Positions 44,700-56,548 of a stretch of DNA of 64,000 nt are shown here, one piece after another; the stretch's first letter is position 1; each line of letters starts with the position of its first letter. The notes under the pieces are model-generated. The model did not search any database and was not told the DNA's origin. It saw only the letters and a list, made by a program, of their open reading frames with translations. The DNA is from Tetraselmis striata (Eukaryota; Chlorophyta; Chlorodendrophyceae; Chlorodendrales; Chlorodendraceae): the NCBI GenBank assembly GCA_006384855.1, contig VCJN01002572.1, forward strand, positions 62,001 to 126,000, given 5' to 3'. The translations under genes were made by a program, and so were the position numbers.

Positions 44700-45609
44700 A
44701 TTTCGATCCCTTCTACTTAAACATAAAGGAATATGCCAACTATTGAATCCCCTTCCGCATCTAAGCCCCGGCGTTATTCACTTCGAAATACCACTACTTT
44801 AAGATGCCCATGTACCACCCGGCAAAACATACATTTTGCCTTCCACCAATCCACCTGCCGCGTTAGAAGAATATATAAGGATTTAACCACCATCATTTCC
44901 GCCTTTTTGCTGCACATGTCATACTTGCCTAACATGACAATATGGGCATGCGCATGTGCATTGACTATCGTCATTTGCATAGATATACCCGCCGAATAGA
45001 TTTCGATCCCGGTACTACGCGCCGCCATGTTCTTAGATATGCTCGCGGGCGATGCCGCGTACTCCGCCCTCGACCTAATTTTCCTCTATTAACACCACCT
45101 TGGAACAAAATACGGACGCCGACAAAGCAGTATTTAAAACTCACTTCGGTTATTACAAATTCCTAGTCAGGCCATTTGGCATGTTCAATGCCCTGTCGGC
45201 GTTTCAACAATGGATGGATGACTAACGGTTTGCAGTCGCATACAACATGTTTATTCTTGTGTACTTTGATGACGTTTTGGTATCTAGCACCTTCCTCGAG
45301 GAACACATAATACACCATACACCACGCTTGTTTTACTCGCCAACACCACATACTGTCGCGACTCACTGCGTAATATCCTAAACCGAGAACGAACTCGAAT
45401 ATTTGGGCCACTAGATAGCCAACGCGGCACGCGTCCTTCCAATTAAAAAAAAACATTGTTGCACTTCGCGATTTGAGCCCCGCCGGATATTGCAAAGCAG
45501 ATACAACGATTTCTCGAAGTCGGAAATGTATGTTTCAAATGTTTTCAGAAACAGTCTCGCAATATAATGGTTTTTCCCAATATATACAGAGTTTAAAGGA
45601 AACAGCGCG

Positions 45610-45700
<91 letters not shown>

Positions 45701-47220
45701 GTTGCCTTTCACGCAGTTACACCATATAAGCTCTGAATACGCCTTAGGCGCCGTGATACTTCAGCAAATTGCAAAAGGACACCTCCAACAGTGCGCTTCA
45801 CAATCTACCCATACCAGATGCCCCACCTACGCCCAAGAACTTTGCCGCGTGGTTGCGCTTTGACCAACTCATGGAGCTATATAGCAAATGGTTCTAAGAT
45901 CACGACCATACCTCACTATGCCACTCTACGCCACCTGCCCGTCTAACCAACGTTAAGCCACCGTCACTCACTATGGCTCCGTATTGCTTTACCATATCTA
46001 GCAAACCAACCCCGCACCTGAAGCACGTGCTCGACAGATTATAGTTACCGCAATATAATAAGCTCTTGAAGCGAGGGCCGGTCTCGTCATCCGGATTCGC
46101 CACAGCTATACTACCAAAGCAAACTACTACATACGCTGACCGTATCCCCAGTTGCGTTATATAATTCCAACAACAGTTCATTGTGCTAGATGTCTAATAT
46201 CGTATGCCTGCCCACCTAAAATAAAAGCCCATCTTCAATTGATCATTCCGAAATTACTCGACGCACGCTGCCGGCCATCTTGATAGCGCACGCACTCGCG
46301 CCACCCTTCGGAAAACTTATGGCGACCCATTATCCGCAACATACTTGCCCACCTTGACCACTTACACATAATCCCATACATCAGCACATAGGCTCCGTGT
46401 CTCCCGTACGTACAAGCTCCCGCTGCTCCTAGGCAATTATTCCCATAAACTTTGTGTACCGTGCCGCCCTCTCCGCAAGTGACTTTGCCACTATAGCCAC
46501 ACTTGTACGCATATTCACGAAACAAGCCCGCTTCATCCCGTGTAGTATCCACTGTGACGCTCCTCAGCTTGCCCGCTTTTTTATTGACAATCTTTTCCGC
46601 CGCCACGCCATGTTTGCGGCCTTAGAAGACCGCGGTCCTCCCTCCACCTCGGTTTTGGCGAACTATGTTTCGCTCGTAATGCTCGTTACGTAATGACAAC
46701 TGGCCCCGTTAATCCCTCGCCGATTTCACTTATAACAACGCCAACCACTCCGCCATTAAATGCACTCCATTTGATGCCCGCCGCTCCGACATGAATCCGC
46801 TCACGTCCGCTACCTTGTTATGCCAACTTGTCGACCCCGCGGATCGCATTATTAACATCGCACAGAAATACAGGATGCCCACGCCTTTGTCTAGGAACAC
46901 TACTGCTTCAAAATCAGCCGGTTCGATGATCTCGTTACATCAGCCCTTACCCCATTGTACACTGAATTCCCTCACATGCATGCCAAACTCCGCCTACCAC
47001 CTGCTATGGCCTCCCATCCCGAATTCCACGAAACCTGAGTTCAAGCCATATCCTAAAATACGTGTTTATATGCTGGACGATTCTGTCCGCTTAAACATAA
47101 ACCGCTTCCGTTCGAAAAATGTTTACTGCAACCCGTTATCGTGCCCTGTCCGCAAAATACCCCGCCCGTTTTCCTTTGCGTATCCCGTAGGTCTACTTTT
47201 TGGGGCCGGGATGGAATGTT
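44700..47220 (+). mobile_element. Decayed Ty3/gypsy retrotransposon pol
   Basis: Plus-strand fragments in changing frames follow gypsy pol order. RT begins with RMCIDYRHL near 44950; KTHFGYYKFLVRPFGMFNA follows near 45130-45190, and the catalytic VYFDDVLVS near 45260. ELEYLGH follows near 45395. RNase H gives SEYALGAVILQQIAKGHLQ near 45733, and the integrase core gives FTKQARFIPC and PQLARFFIDNLFRRH near 46515-46610. Many stops, frameshifts and an AT microsatellite show that it is inactive. LTRs were not found. Confidence 0.75.
45612..45700. repeat. (AT)n microsatellite, about 44 units
   Basis: A near-perfect AT dinucleotide run lies inside the gypsy relic, between the RT and RNase H parts. 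Confidence 0.9.
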
Positions 47221-47603
47221 AGGGTTACCACTATAACCCTACCTGCATACTCATACCCATCACACTCGTAAACACATGCATGCTCGTATATATATATACA
47301 TATACTCATACCTGTACTACTCGTCATCTGCTCATTGCCCGCACGCCACCAGTACATGTTACACGTCTTACCGACGTACGGCCACATTACGCTCGCATGC
47401 TTCTACCAATGCCCGAGGCTGTATTCAGCAATCCCCGATGACTTCAAGACTAGATCGCATCTCCAAACCTAGCACATGTTTGCAACCGGCTGCCATGCCA
47501 ATAGCTGTATATAGCCGTGTACGTCCCGGTACACTGTATCAATTCCTTCGCTGCAAACCTTTTCCTTGCCTACGCTAAAGCCTCTTGCCTAAAGCTTACA
47601 CAG

Positions 47604-48132
47604 TGACGTCCATGGCTTCCTGGCGCCTCTCCTTCGCCCGTTGCCTTCGTTCCTCTTCAGTGCCGAAGAGGTCTTCGTCCGTACCGACACCGAGGAATTC
47701 ATGCACTCTTCTTTGGCCCCCCTGGGCAGCCACCGCTCCGGAACCAGAGGCTCCAGAACCAGACGCTTGCCCGGTAGTCGGCCTATGAGTCTTGGTACCG
47801 GACGCGTAGGCGGGGGCTTTGAGAAAAGGAGCGGGATGAGCTGGCTCGGGGTCCTATACATGCTCCGTCTCAAGCTCGAGCTCGGGCTTGGGCTCTGGCT
47901 CCGGTTCAGGCTCACGTGTAGGTTCCGGCTCCGGCTCTTGCTCCGGCTCCGGCTCATGCTCATGCTCCGGTTCAGGCTCGGGCTCGGGCTCAGGCTCCGG
48001 CTCGTTCCCGAGCATTGGCTTTGTTTCTGGTACTTGAGGCGCCCTCTTGGCCAGAGAAAAGCCTTGACTCGGGGAATCTGAAAACAATAAGTAGAGTACT
48101 CGACACACCTGCAGTATGGGCATCACAATCAA
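47604..48132 (-). pseudogene. EP-repeat ORF with one in-frame TAG
   Basis: A single minus-strand frame begins at 48132 and runs through Pro-Glu hexanucleotide repeats ([18 protein letters not shown]). It meets a TAG near 47851, continues as a low-complexity linker (GQASGSGASGSGA), and ends with a charged tail (GVGTDEDLFGTEEERRQ) and a TAA at about 47604. The frame is open apart from the TAG. It could be a broken gene, a retrotransposon gag tail or a missed short intron. No domain is recognised. Confidence 0.35.
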
Positions 48133-48299
48133 ATACTAAAAAACATCGACATATTACATCAAATCCAATCGTTATTTTCTTACCCGGGGATCCCGATCAG
48201 TTGCGTGTTATTTCCTACCGGAAACCAATACGGGAATATCTTGAACGGGTATGACAGTTGGTACGCCCCCGGAAGTTCCTATATATTTATCGTACGACT

Positions 48300-48552
48300 C
48301 GGTACATCCCTTGTCAGCTCGGTTGAGCGGTCGTCTCGTACACGAGAGGTCCGGGTATCGGTGTATTTTCGGCAATATCGTCCCGGCGCGTCTAGCGCTA
48401 GGGTTTACCCGGTTGATGCATTTGCCGTTCGGGGTTCCAATGAGGCAATGGTCATGGTTATGCCATACCTACGACTGCAGTTGGCGCAAGACGTCAGGTG
48501 CTGGGGCGGCTTCGGCCGATGTCCCGGGCGAGCGATCTTTACTTTTATTTTA
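48300..48552 (+). mobile_element. tRNA-derived SINE, copy 3
   Basis: It matches copy 2 from GGTACATCCCTTGTCAGC to the CTTTACTTTTATTTT-like tail. The anticodon arm is mutated (CTCGTACACGAG) and the B box is damaged. Confidence 0.7.
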
Positions 48553-48843
48553 ACGCCTCGGTGCTTGCCCCCGCCTGCCCGCCCCCTGTCTGCCGCCCGT
48601 AGTAGTAGTACTTTGCCCTTGCCCCACTCTCCCGCCCAGTCGGAGTAATTTGGAGTACCACCGCCCGTTTAACCAAACCCATCCCTCAGCGCTGCCCGAC
48701 ATCCCGCGGTGCCGTCGTTGCACCACTCAACCACCACTGACCTCGCAAAAGCGGCAGCACACCGGCTGCCGTATCGTACATAGCTGCATATTCGACCGCC
48801 ACGGTCAGCCCCGTATGCACCGTGATATGTCTAACTCCCGTTG

Positions 48844-48953
48844 ACCGTCACCGCTCGGGCGCTCGGTCGCCGCGCGACTCCGTGATGTGCTGACCGGCGG
48901 TGCGGGCGCATGACACTAGTCGCGTGACACCCGGGCGCCCGAGCGGTAACGGT
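48844..48953. repeat. 110-bp segment with 19-bp inverted ends
   Basis: ACCGTCACCGCTCGGGCGC (48844-48862) matches the complement of 48935-48953 with one mismatch. It may be a MITE; no target duplication was checked. Confidence 0.55.
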
Positions 48954-51900
48954 AAACGGGGACTAGACAGGTCGGTGCCATATGGTTGTCGAATAAGCGG
49001 TTATGCACGATACGAGAGCCGGTGTGCTGCCGCTCTTGCGTGGTGGTGGGTTGATGTAGCGCTGGCACCGCGGGATGCTACATACAAGCAATACAAATAA
49101 AAGATCCGAGCATGTCATGTACCTGCGCGCAACCGCACATATATATAGCCTTATAGCCGGTATACGCGGGCAGCCGACTACCGGTACATCGCGCCGTATA
49201 AGAGTATCGATAACGGGCGGCGGAGTATAATCGGTATATCCGAGTATTGCTATTGACATGCTAGCTGATGGGGCGGCGGTGGATGTACTGTAAATTAACT
49301 ACGGAGATACATGCAAGTATTTCCGGGGAAATGAGGTGGAATTCTTGTACTATATGACGGGACTATAGATTAACATAGAAACTATGGGATCTCATTAGGG
49401 TTTCGTCTCCTCTTCTTTGCCTTATCTTAGGAGTTGTTGAGCTGCTTAAGCGCTTGATGCCAGGCTAAATACGCGGTCGGTCACTATCGTATGCCATGCT
49501 ATGGTGTTGATGAAGAACATCTTGATGCATTTTGGCATTGCACGGCCATAAATCATGTTGGGGCTGCCCCTTGGGTGCTTGTGAGGCACCCATGATGACA
49601 ATGATGCGGCGTGGCAGGCGCCCAATAAAGCCCATATGGCTGACATGTCCAAGCCAACCGAGCTTTCGTTTGTTAATGTAGACAGTATTAAATGAAATAG
49701 ACGCCCAACTCCTAGCTTAGCTTCTCAATAGAGATGTAGCATCTCCCGATGTCCTTCATTGCGCGCCAGTCATGCCATCAATGACCCGCCATCAATGACC
49801 CGCATGCACAGAGCATGGAAGAGTCAAAGGCGGGAGTACAAAGCCTCAGTCAACGACCATCACCCGCAGCCATACGGTAGGATGGAGAGGATGTCGGCGG
49901 TGTAGACAGCTCGCTTGGTACGCGGGCCAGAAAACTGCCCAGGTACGGGTATAGAAGCTCTCAACCACATGCATGAAGAGCTCCCCATGCATCTCGATGT
50001 CTTAACAAATCTCCCTATCGAATGTTGATGGCTGGGCTTAGGCTTCCGGAGTCGCTGCACATCATAGCACTCATACTTGTTGGAAGCATTTGTTCGTGGG
50101 CCACCATGCACCTCTAGACCCCACCGAAGAAAATGGCCTTAACTTTGCAACGGGGCCATCTTCACAAGATCGGCACGGGAGGCAAAAAGATGACGCCTGT
50201 GAGTTCCACGTACTCCGAGTCGGCGACGCTGAACTCGTGGCCATGTGAGGTAGGATATTTCTTCTACCGGAAAACGCCCTGGCGCGCGGTCGCTAGGAGT
50301 TCTCTCGTACGGATTTCTAACCGGAACGTTAACCGGCGGGGCGAGAACGTGGCCAGTGGCTAATTTTTCGTACCACGTACGACTTTCCCGGTAGGATAGG
50401 AACGTCCGCCTACCGTAAAGGGTTACACGCCTTTCGACAATACACTCTGCGCGATGCGAGACCCGCGCCGACAACATACCGAGTCGGCGGGTCTTCGGTG
50501 ACGTCGTCGTCGCCGGCATCCGACCACAAGACACATCATAACCGGTATGGCACGTCCACACTATGCCCCATGCGCCCGCGCCCCGATGCTATGCGTTTGA
50601 GGTGCTGGCCCTCGTGCAAGACTGCAAGGCGGCGAAACGCTGGTCGTTTCGGGTGGACGAGACGGTGGACGGGTTGTAATCCCCCGGGAACGTACCGTAC
50701 GGGTTCAATTCATCCCATCCACCTCGTTTTGCGGGCTGCGCTTTTGATAAAAGTGGACGAAATTTATTTCGGAGTAGACATGATGAAATAAATTGGCGAA
50801 TCGGACCGCGCGTGGTGACGAACTCGATGCATGATGGGTTCGGATCTCCTACTGATGGCGGCGCGAGAGGTAGCGGCGCCGCCATCGCCCAAACTATTCG
50901 CACGCGCCAATTACGCACGCGCCACCCCGATGCGTGTGCTATCCGCATACGTTCATAACCAAACACCCCGAACTGTCCGCTGACGGGTCAGCGTTTGATC
51001 GGCGACGGAGTGGAGTGCCCAGACCTACCGACGGCTCCCAATTTGCAGCCTCGATGCAAAAGCGCGGCGCGCGTGATGGTGACGGGCGTGGAGATGAGGG
51101 GTACTTTCCTTTCCCACTACTTTCCGTGCATTCTTTGGACGCTCTCCATGTAACCATCACATGTCGCGCACTCGGCGCGTGGGGGTTGTTGCAACGAGTC
51201 TCTGCTTGCGTGCATGCATGGTACCTTGGGCGGCATTCTCATCTGCCGGAGTGCAAACGGTCAAGTATGATGCGTCTGCCCGTGGTCATTCCGTCCGCAC
51301 CCTCTTCTGGTGCTGTTTCCACCTCGCAATTGCTGTAGCATGACGTTTCCCATATTGCCTAATCGGGTGATTTCCTGATCGCCTTTTGCAGCTGGCTCAT
51401 CTAATATCTAAGATGAGGGGTGCTGGAGCGGCGCCGCGGCGCGCGCGCAGCACCAGCATGGGTTCGTGCATGTCAGGGCACTAAGTACTATTTTGTTTAG
51501 GAACTCGACTGAGCGGTAGTGGACGAGATCAGCAATTTTGGGCGACGATTTCAATAACCCGTCCATCGCTCACGGCAGTGTACGAGTTGATACGGGGCGC
51601 CCGTAGAAGTACGCGTGGACGTTTTTTCTACGGGTTAGATTAGAAACGTCCACCGTCTCGTCCACCCGAAAGGCGCCGAAAGGCACCCCGAAAGGGTGCG
51701 CATTTGTGAAAGCCCTGATGTAATAATTTGGGCACCCCGAAACGGTGCTCCGAAAGGCGCCGATTAGATTGGAGCATTATATAGGTGCATTCTCTGGACG
51801 CTCTCCCTGTAACCAAAAAGATTATTAGATCGTGGGCGAATATAGGGTATTAATCCTTATCACGTGTGAATTCCAAAATCACCAGAAATACAGAACCTCG

Positions 51901-52242
51901 GCAGGCGGCAGGCAGGCCAACCCCCGTGCGTTGCGGCCTTGCGGGAGACAGCGAGATGGGTGGCACCGCACACGCCACAATAGCTGGACGATAAGCGGGC
52001 GGGTTTTGCATTCTCTTGACACTCGCCCTGTAACCAAAAAGTACAAGCGGGCGGCGCGTTGTGATGGACGATTGAGATTCCTTACAACAAGTCAAACTGC
52101 CCCCGTAACTACACCCACCAGTCAAACGAAACATCCTGCGGGACGACGACGTTCTGCGCGACTCCACTCTCCATCACATAAATCACGCTGCCGGCACCGA
52201 GGAAGGGAGCACGACCGTCTCACGCGACAGGCTGGCGCCACG
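48954..52242. other. Intergenic region upstream of the sugar transporter
   Basis: No gene is seen. An exact 25-bp inverted pair starts with TTTCGGGTGGACGAGACGG at 50645-50669 and is complemented at 51647-51671. The GACGCTCTCCCTGTAACC motif (preceded by GCATTCT) occurs near 51138, 51797 and 52018. GGCGCCGAAAGGCACCCC-type self-complementary repeats fill 51665-51765. The last few hundred bases should contain the transporter promoter. Confidence 0.5.
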
Positions 52243-54983
52243 ATGGCACTTAGGCTAACTATTTCACCGCTGCCGTCGACAGACGTCGGCGGCCGCTGCC
52301 CTCGCCAGATAAACTCTGCCACGAGGAGCGGCCGCCCGCGTCCCACTGTGGCGACTCGTGTCACGCGCCGTTCACTGCTCGGATGCTCCGCCCGCCACGC
52401 CTCCCGAGCGGCGTCCGCTCAGGCTCCGCGCGGGGACGCGGCTCTCGGCGCCCAGGTGGTCGACGGTGAGGCCACCCTGCTCCGCCGCCTGCGGAATTGT
52501 GATCGTCTCGAAGCATTTGATCTACGAGAACCTGCTAGTGGCCTACGGGGACCGCCACCCACAAGCAGCAGCCGCTCCTCCCTCGGCCCCTCCTACACCG
52601 GCGCAAAAAACTGCCCTGAAAAATATAGTGTGCTTGTGCGAGTGGGCCGGCGGGCACTGAGCGGGCTTGCCGTACCTGCGCAGTCGAGCCGCCGGCGCAA
52701 GCGGTTGTGGTGCTCGAGGAGGCGGCGGCCGAGGAGTCGGCCTGGACACCCTCGCTGGTGGTGACCACAGCAGTGGTGTGCCAGGCTAGCATTCTCTTCG
52801 GCTTCCACAGTGGTGTGCTGAACCCGCCGCTGAAGGCAATCGCGGCTGACCTGTCGCTGTCGATGGTGGGGCAGAGTGCGGCCGTGAGTGCGCTGGTCAT
52901 CGGCGGCATGTCCGGCGCGCTGGGCTGCGCGCCGCTTTCGGACCGTCTGGGCCGGCGCACTGCACTGCTCACCCTCGTGCTACCACTCACGCTGGGAACC
53001 CTGCTGTCAGCCTGGGCAACCAGTGCCGGCATGATGGTCGCTGGCCGGCTGCTGTGTGGCCTTGGCGTCGGCGCGGCCAGCGTGCTGGCGCCCACGCTTT
53101 TGGCCGAGCTCAGTCCCACCAAGTCGCGCGGCATGATCTCCCTTCTCACTCGGCTGGGCTACGTGGTAAGGATGCATGCCTTCCCGTATCCTAGCTGGCT
53201 ACCTACCGGTAGTCCATCTGAGCTGTGCCTCCCTCCCAGCTGTTCTGTGCTGCTCATCCTGGCCTTGTATGCTGCCTCCCCACCCCTCAGGTTGGCATGC
53301 TGGCGTCTTTTGCGCTGGCAGGCTACTTGCAGTCCTGCAGCGGCACCCTGGCCGACGGCGTGTGGCGCACCATCTTCCTGGCACCCCTGCTGCCGGTTGG
53401 CTTGCTGGCCGCCGGCATCCTGGGGGGCGTCGTCCCCGAGAGCCCCACCTGGCTGGTGCAGCAGGGCCGCAGCGCTGAGGGCGCGGAGGTCATGAGCCGC
53501 GTGCAGGCCGTCTCGCCTGCTGCGGCTCGGGAATGGGCGGCGGTGGAAGAGGCCAACATGGCAAAGGGCGAGAAGAAGGTTCGCTGGGCAGACCTACTTG
53601 CGCTGGAGCACCGGCAGTCGCTCACCATCTGCACCGGCCTGGCCGTCCTCCACGTGAGTCTGCCCCCTTCCCTCCCTGCCTGCCACCCCCATACCGCTCC
53701 GACGCCCGCCCGCAAATAGGCATTGCCGCTGGCCTTGTCTACGCTTTGGGCATCCATGGCAAACATGATATCCCAGAGGACCCACATACGGGTGCCGGCA
53801 CGGTAATAAGAACACTGGGAATATGGATCTGCCCTATCTGCCTGAGATCAAATGCACACAAAACCAATAGCGGAGCTATAGTGAATGTTCTGTTAGGCTG
53901 TGTGCAAGCGCCGTTATAAGAAAGCGTCGGTATAGGTGCGCCGGCACCCGTAGTCAAGGTCAGAGCGGCGCAAATCACCCGCCGCACCCCCTACCCTTCC
54001 AAGAGGAGGTGAACGCCGAACAAGGCGCTTATCTAGGCTGTAAGGATATTCTCATCCACTGACGTAGCTCAGCAGCTGGGGCTTACCTATGGCCTCCCAG
54101 CCCCATTCCCCCTGGAGAGTGTCGCTTGACAGGGAACAAGCCAGGTAAGCCTTATATTGGGCCGTCTTCTCTGGGAAAGTGCAGGGCCCCTGGCAGCCGG
54201 CAACTCTGCTGAGGAGTGCTGTCCCTCGCTTCCTGGCAGGCGCTGAGTGGGTCAAACATGGTGGTGTTCTTCGCCGCCACTGTGTTTGCGGGCGCGGGCC
54301 TCGGCAATGCGGCTGCCATCGCCACGGTGGCTGTCGGTGTCGCCAATGTGGTGGGCACCTGCGTGGCAGCCGTGCTGACAGACCGCCTGGGACGCCGCCC
54401 GCTCGTCATCGCCAGCTTCACTGCCATGGCGGCCTGCCTGTGCCTGCTGATGGCCTCGCAGCTGCCGCCGGTGGTTGCCAGCTACCCGGCGTTCGCCACC
54501 GCCGCCGCGGTCGCGGCTGTGCCCATCTTCATGGTGTGCTTCGCCTCGGGCGTCGGGCCGGTGGTCTATCTCCTGTACAGCGAGGTGAGCCGCTTGTAAA
54601 AGTCTCGCGGCCCATGGTTGCCTCAAGCCTGCGTAACATAGAACTTAGTTTTCTCTCCAATCTCTGCCTTTGCCTTAGTAATATACTCGTGACTGACTTT
54701 TCGCGTTGCCTCGCACGGGGTATCCAGCTGTTTGCAGCGCGCGTTCGTGCCAAAGGGCGTCGCCTTCTGCGGCGCAGTCAACTGGGCTGGCGTGTTTCTG
54801 CTGACATCCACCTTCCTGCCGCTCTACAATGTGCTGGGCGGTAGCGCCACCTTCATTATCTATGCCGCCATCGCCGGTGCCGGCGCGCTGTTTGCCCATG
54901 CCCTTGTTCCGGAGACCAAGGGGCGCAGCCTGCAGGACATCGAGCGGCAGATGAGCGAGCAGCAAGCTGTGCGGCTCGCCTGA
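52243..54983 (+). CDS. Major-facilitator sugar transporter, probably plastidic glucose-transporter-like
   Basis: It moves hexoses across a membrane, probably the chloroplast inner envelope. Exons are 52243-52465, 52684-53165, 53291-53653, 54240-54584 and 54738-54983 (alternative acceptor gives 54728), about 552 residues. The first exon has a Ser/Arg/Thr-rich, nearly acid-free start (MALRLTISPLPS) like a transit peptide. Sugar-porter motifs are GFHSGVLN in helix 1, DRLGRRTALL, PESPTWLVQQGR after helix 6, ALSGSNMVVFF in helix 7, DRLGRRPLV, GVGPVVYLLYSE and the PETKGRSL end. The gap between the helix 1 motif and PESPxWLVQQG, and the Q-Q-G variant, resemble plant pGlcT. The last exon reads LFAARVRAKG from 54728 and then needs a one-base shift; the acceptor at 54737 avoids the shift but loses that motif. 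A MITE lies in intron 53654-54239. Confidence 0.8.
53789..53950. mobile_element. 162-bp MITE of the CGGGTGCCGGC family, complete with TA flanks
   Basis: CGGGTGCCGGCACGG at the left and its complement GCGCCGGCACCCG at the right are bounded by TA on both sides (53787-53788 and 53951-53952), as in mariner/Stowaway-type MITEs. The interior matches 11448-11545. It is in the third intron of the transporter gene. Confidence 0.75.
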
Positions 54984-56299
54984 GCCGGTGCCGGCGGGCT
55001 GGGCCGCGCTGGGTACCGTGGGCATGAGGGGCAGGGTTTGCCTGCGGTTGTACAAGTATCCTCCCATATCTATCTGCAGCATTGTTGTCTGTGCTGCCAC
55101 CAAGATGCTGGTGGGCGCTCGCCGCCACAAGGGCGCCAAACACTCGCACGCACAGAATATCCAACCTGTATCACAGTAGTCGATAGCACCACTCCTTGAC
55201 AATAGCCATCTTAGCCACACCAGCCCATGTCACTCCCACAGCCTTGCTTATCGCGCACCCTTCCAGCTGTTGCGAGCTGATGTATTCCTATGTATGATTG
55301 GGTCTCAAGTGCTTTTAGCTTTGAGCACGACAATGTTATTGTGTAATGTTATTCACAGGATCGCCCGCCCATCACTGGGTCATGCATGCAACCAATTGCA
55401 GTTGCAAGTTCATCGCATGCCTGCTGCAAGCTAATGTCGATGGTAATTGTGGTGTGAGGCGACTGGGCGCATTTCTCTGCACAACATGTGGACAGCAACA
55501 GTCTCTGAATCCAAACATACTCACTCATCATTGTCCACCTTTGGCAATCCAGCAACCCATTACCTGCGCACAAGAACAACACGGCGCCGTCATGACATCT
55601 GTGTTGGCACGCGTGATACGTGCGCCCTGTATTGCAGCGCGGTAAAATCATGGACTGCGTGCTTACACTGAAGCGTTCCACAGTCCACGACATCCACTCA
55701 CGGGCGGGGCGCGCGTGCGTAGGCGACTGACTACGTAGTACAGTGGCTGCGCCGCCAACAGCCCAACATATTGCTCCGCTGCCGGTACTGTTATAAGAAC
55801 ATCACGAAGAACCTGCCATATGCCTGTCAGATGTACAAGTATAAATTATAGAGGAACTACAGGAAATGTTCATGAAAATTGCATATAAGATTAAGTTTGG
55901 GCATATTATAGTAAGGGTTTTTATAGCTGGGTCCGCACCTGGAAGCGTCGCCCATATTCAGTCAGGAGATTTTAGCTGTGCGATATGAGGTTGCCATTAT
56001 TGGTACCGGTAGTGGACAACATTCCTGTAGTATTAATATTGTGATATTACGGATGACCGGAAGAAACGGCCTCCTTGGCGCGGAGGGCTTGTACTGTAGA
56101 ATATTGTAGAACTAGCGCTTACATTGCAGAAATTTTAAATGGCCGTGCCTTGCTGGCCGGCGTGTTTTCCATCACCCTTCTGGAGTTTCGTATTTAAGTA
56201 TGAATAGATATGAAGGATTGTACTCTGCTCCGAGTACAGCAGGCCACACAAGCATTTGCTTGTTTTATAGATGTGATTTCGCTTATGGGCGCTTCTAGT
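54984..56299. other. 3' flank of the transporter and intergenic DNA
   Basis: It includes the probable 3' UTR. Near 55780-55830 a degraded match to the MITE interior is present (CTGTTATAAGAACATCACGAA). I see no further gene. Confidence 0.45.
55342..55346 (+). terminator. Candidate polyadenylation signal of the transporter gene
   Basis: TGTAA lies 359 nt after the stop codon; it is the first clear one I noticed downstream. Confidence 0.3.
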
Positions 56300-56530
56300 C
56301 GATAAATGCACGGAAAACCTATGCCGTTGCCGTCATTGCGGGGAGACTTATGAAAGAGCGTACACATGGTGCGCGAGGGTCAATGCGACTGTGTACGGAG
56401 TGCGCGCGGCGAGACCTCTCATTTGGCAATATCAGTAGTGTAACAGTGCGTATTGGAGAACGGGGCTGTGGCCGGTTTGACCGCACGGCGCGCCGGCATT
56501 TGAACATACAGAGACGTGTTTTTCTCCATA
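56300..56530 (-). repeat. Inverted copy of the dispersed repeat 39945-40150
   Basis: The minus strand matches 39945-40150 over about 200 bp, including CACCATGTG(C/T)ACGCTCTTTCAT. Confidence 0.65.
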
Positions 56531-56548
56531 TATGTAGGGGTTTAAGGA

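Noticed and set aside
45473..45736. Frame coding IYIYIY
   Set aside because: Produced by the (AT)n microsatellite inside the gypsy relic.
51832..52764. A single 310-codon unspliced protein
   Set aside because: The family match starts only after the junction 52465/52684; the unspliced frame runs out of the transporter frame.
53594..53815. Continuation of transporter exon 53291-53653 past the GTGAGT donor
   Set aside because: The frame ends soon after and the family continues at 54240 in phase.
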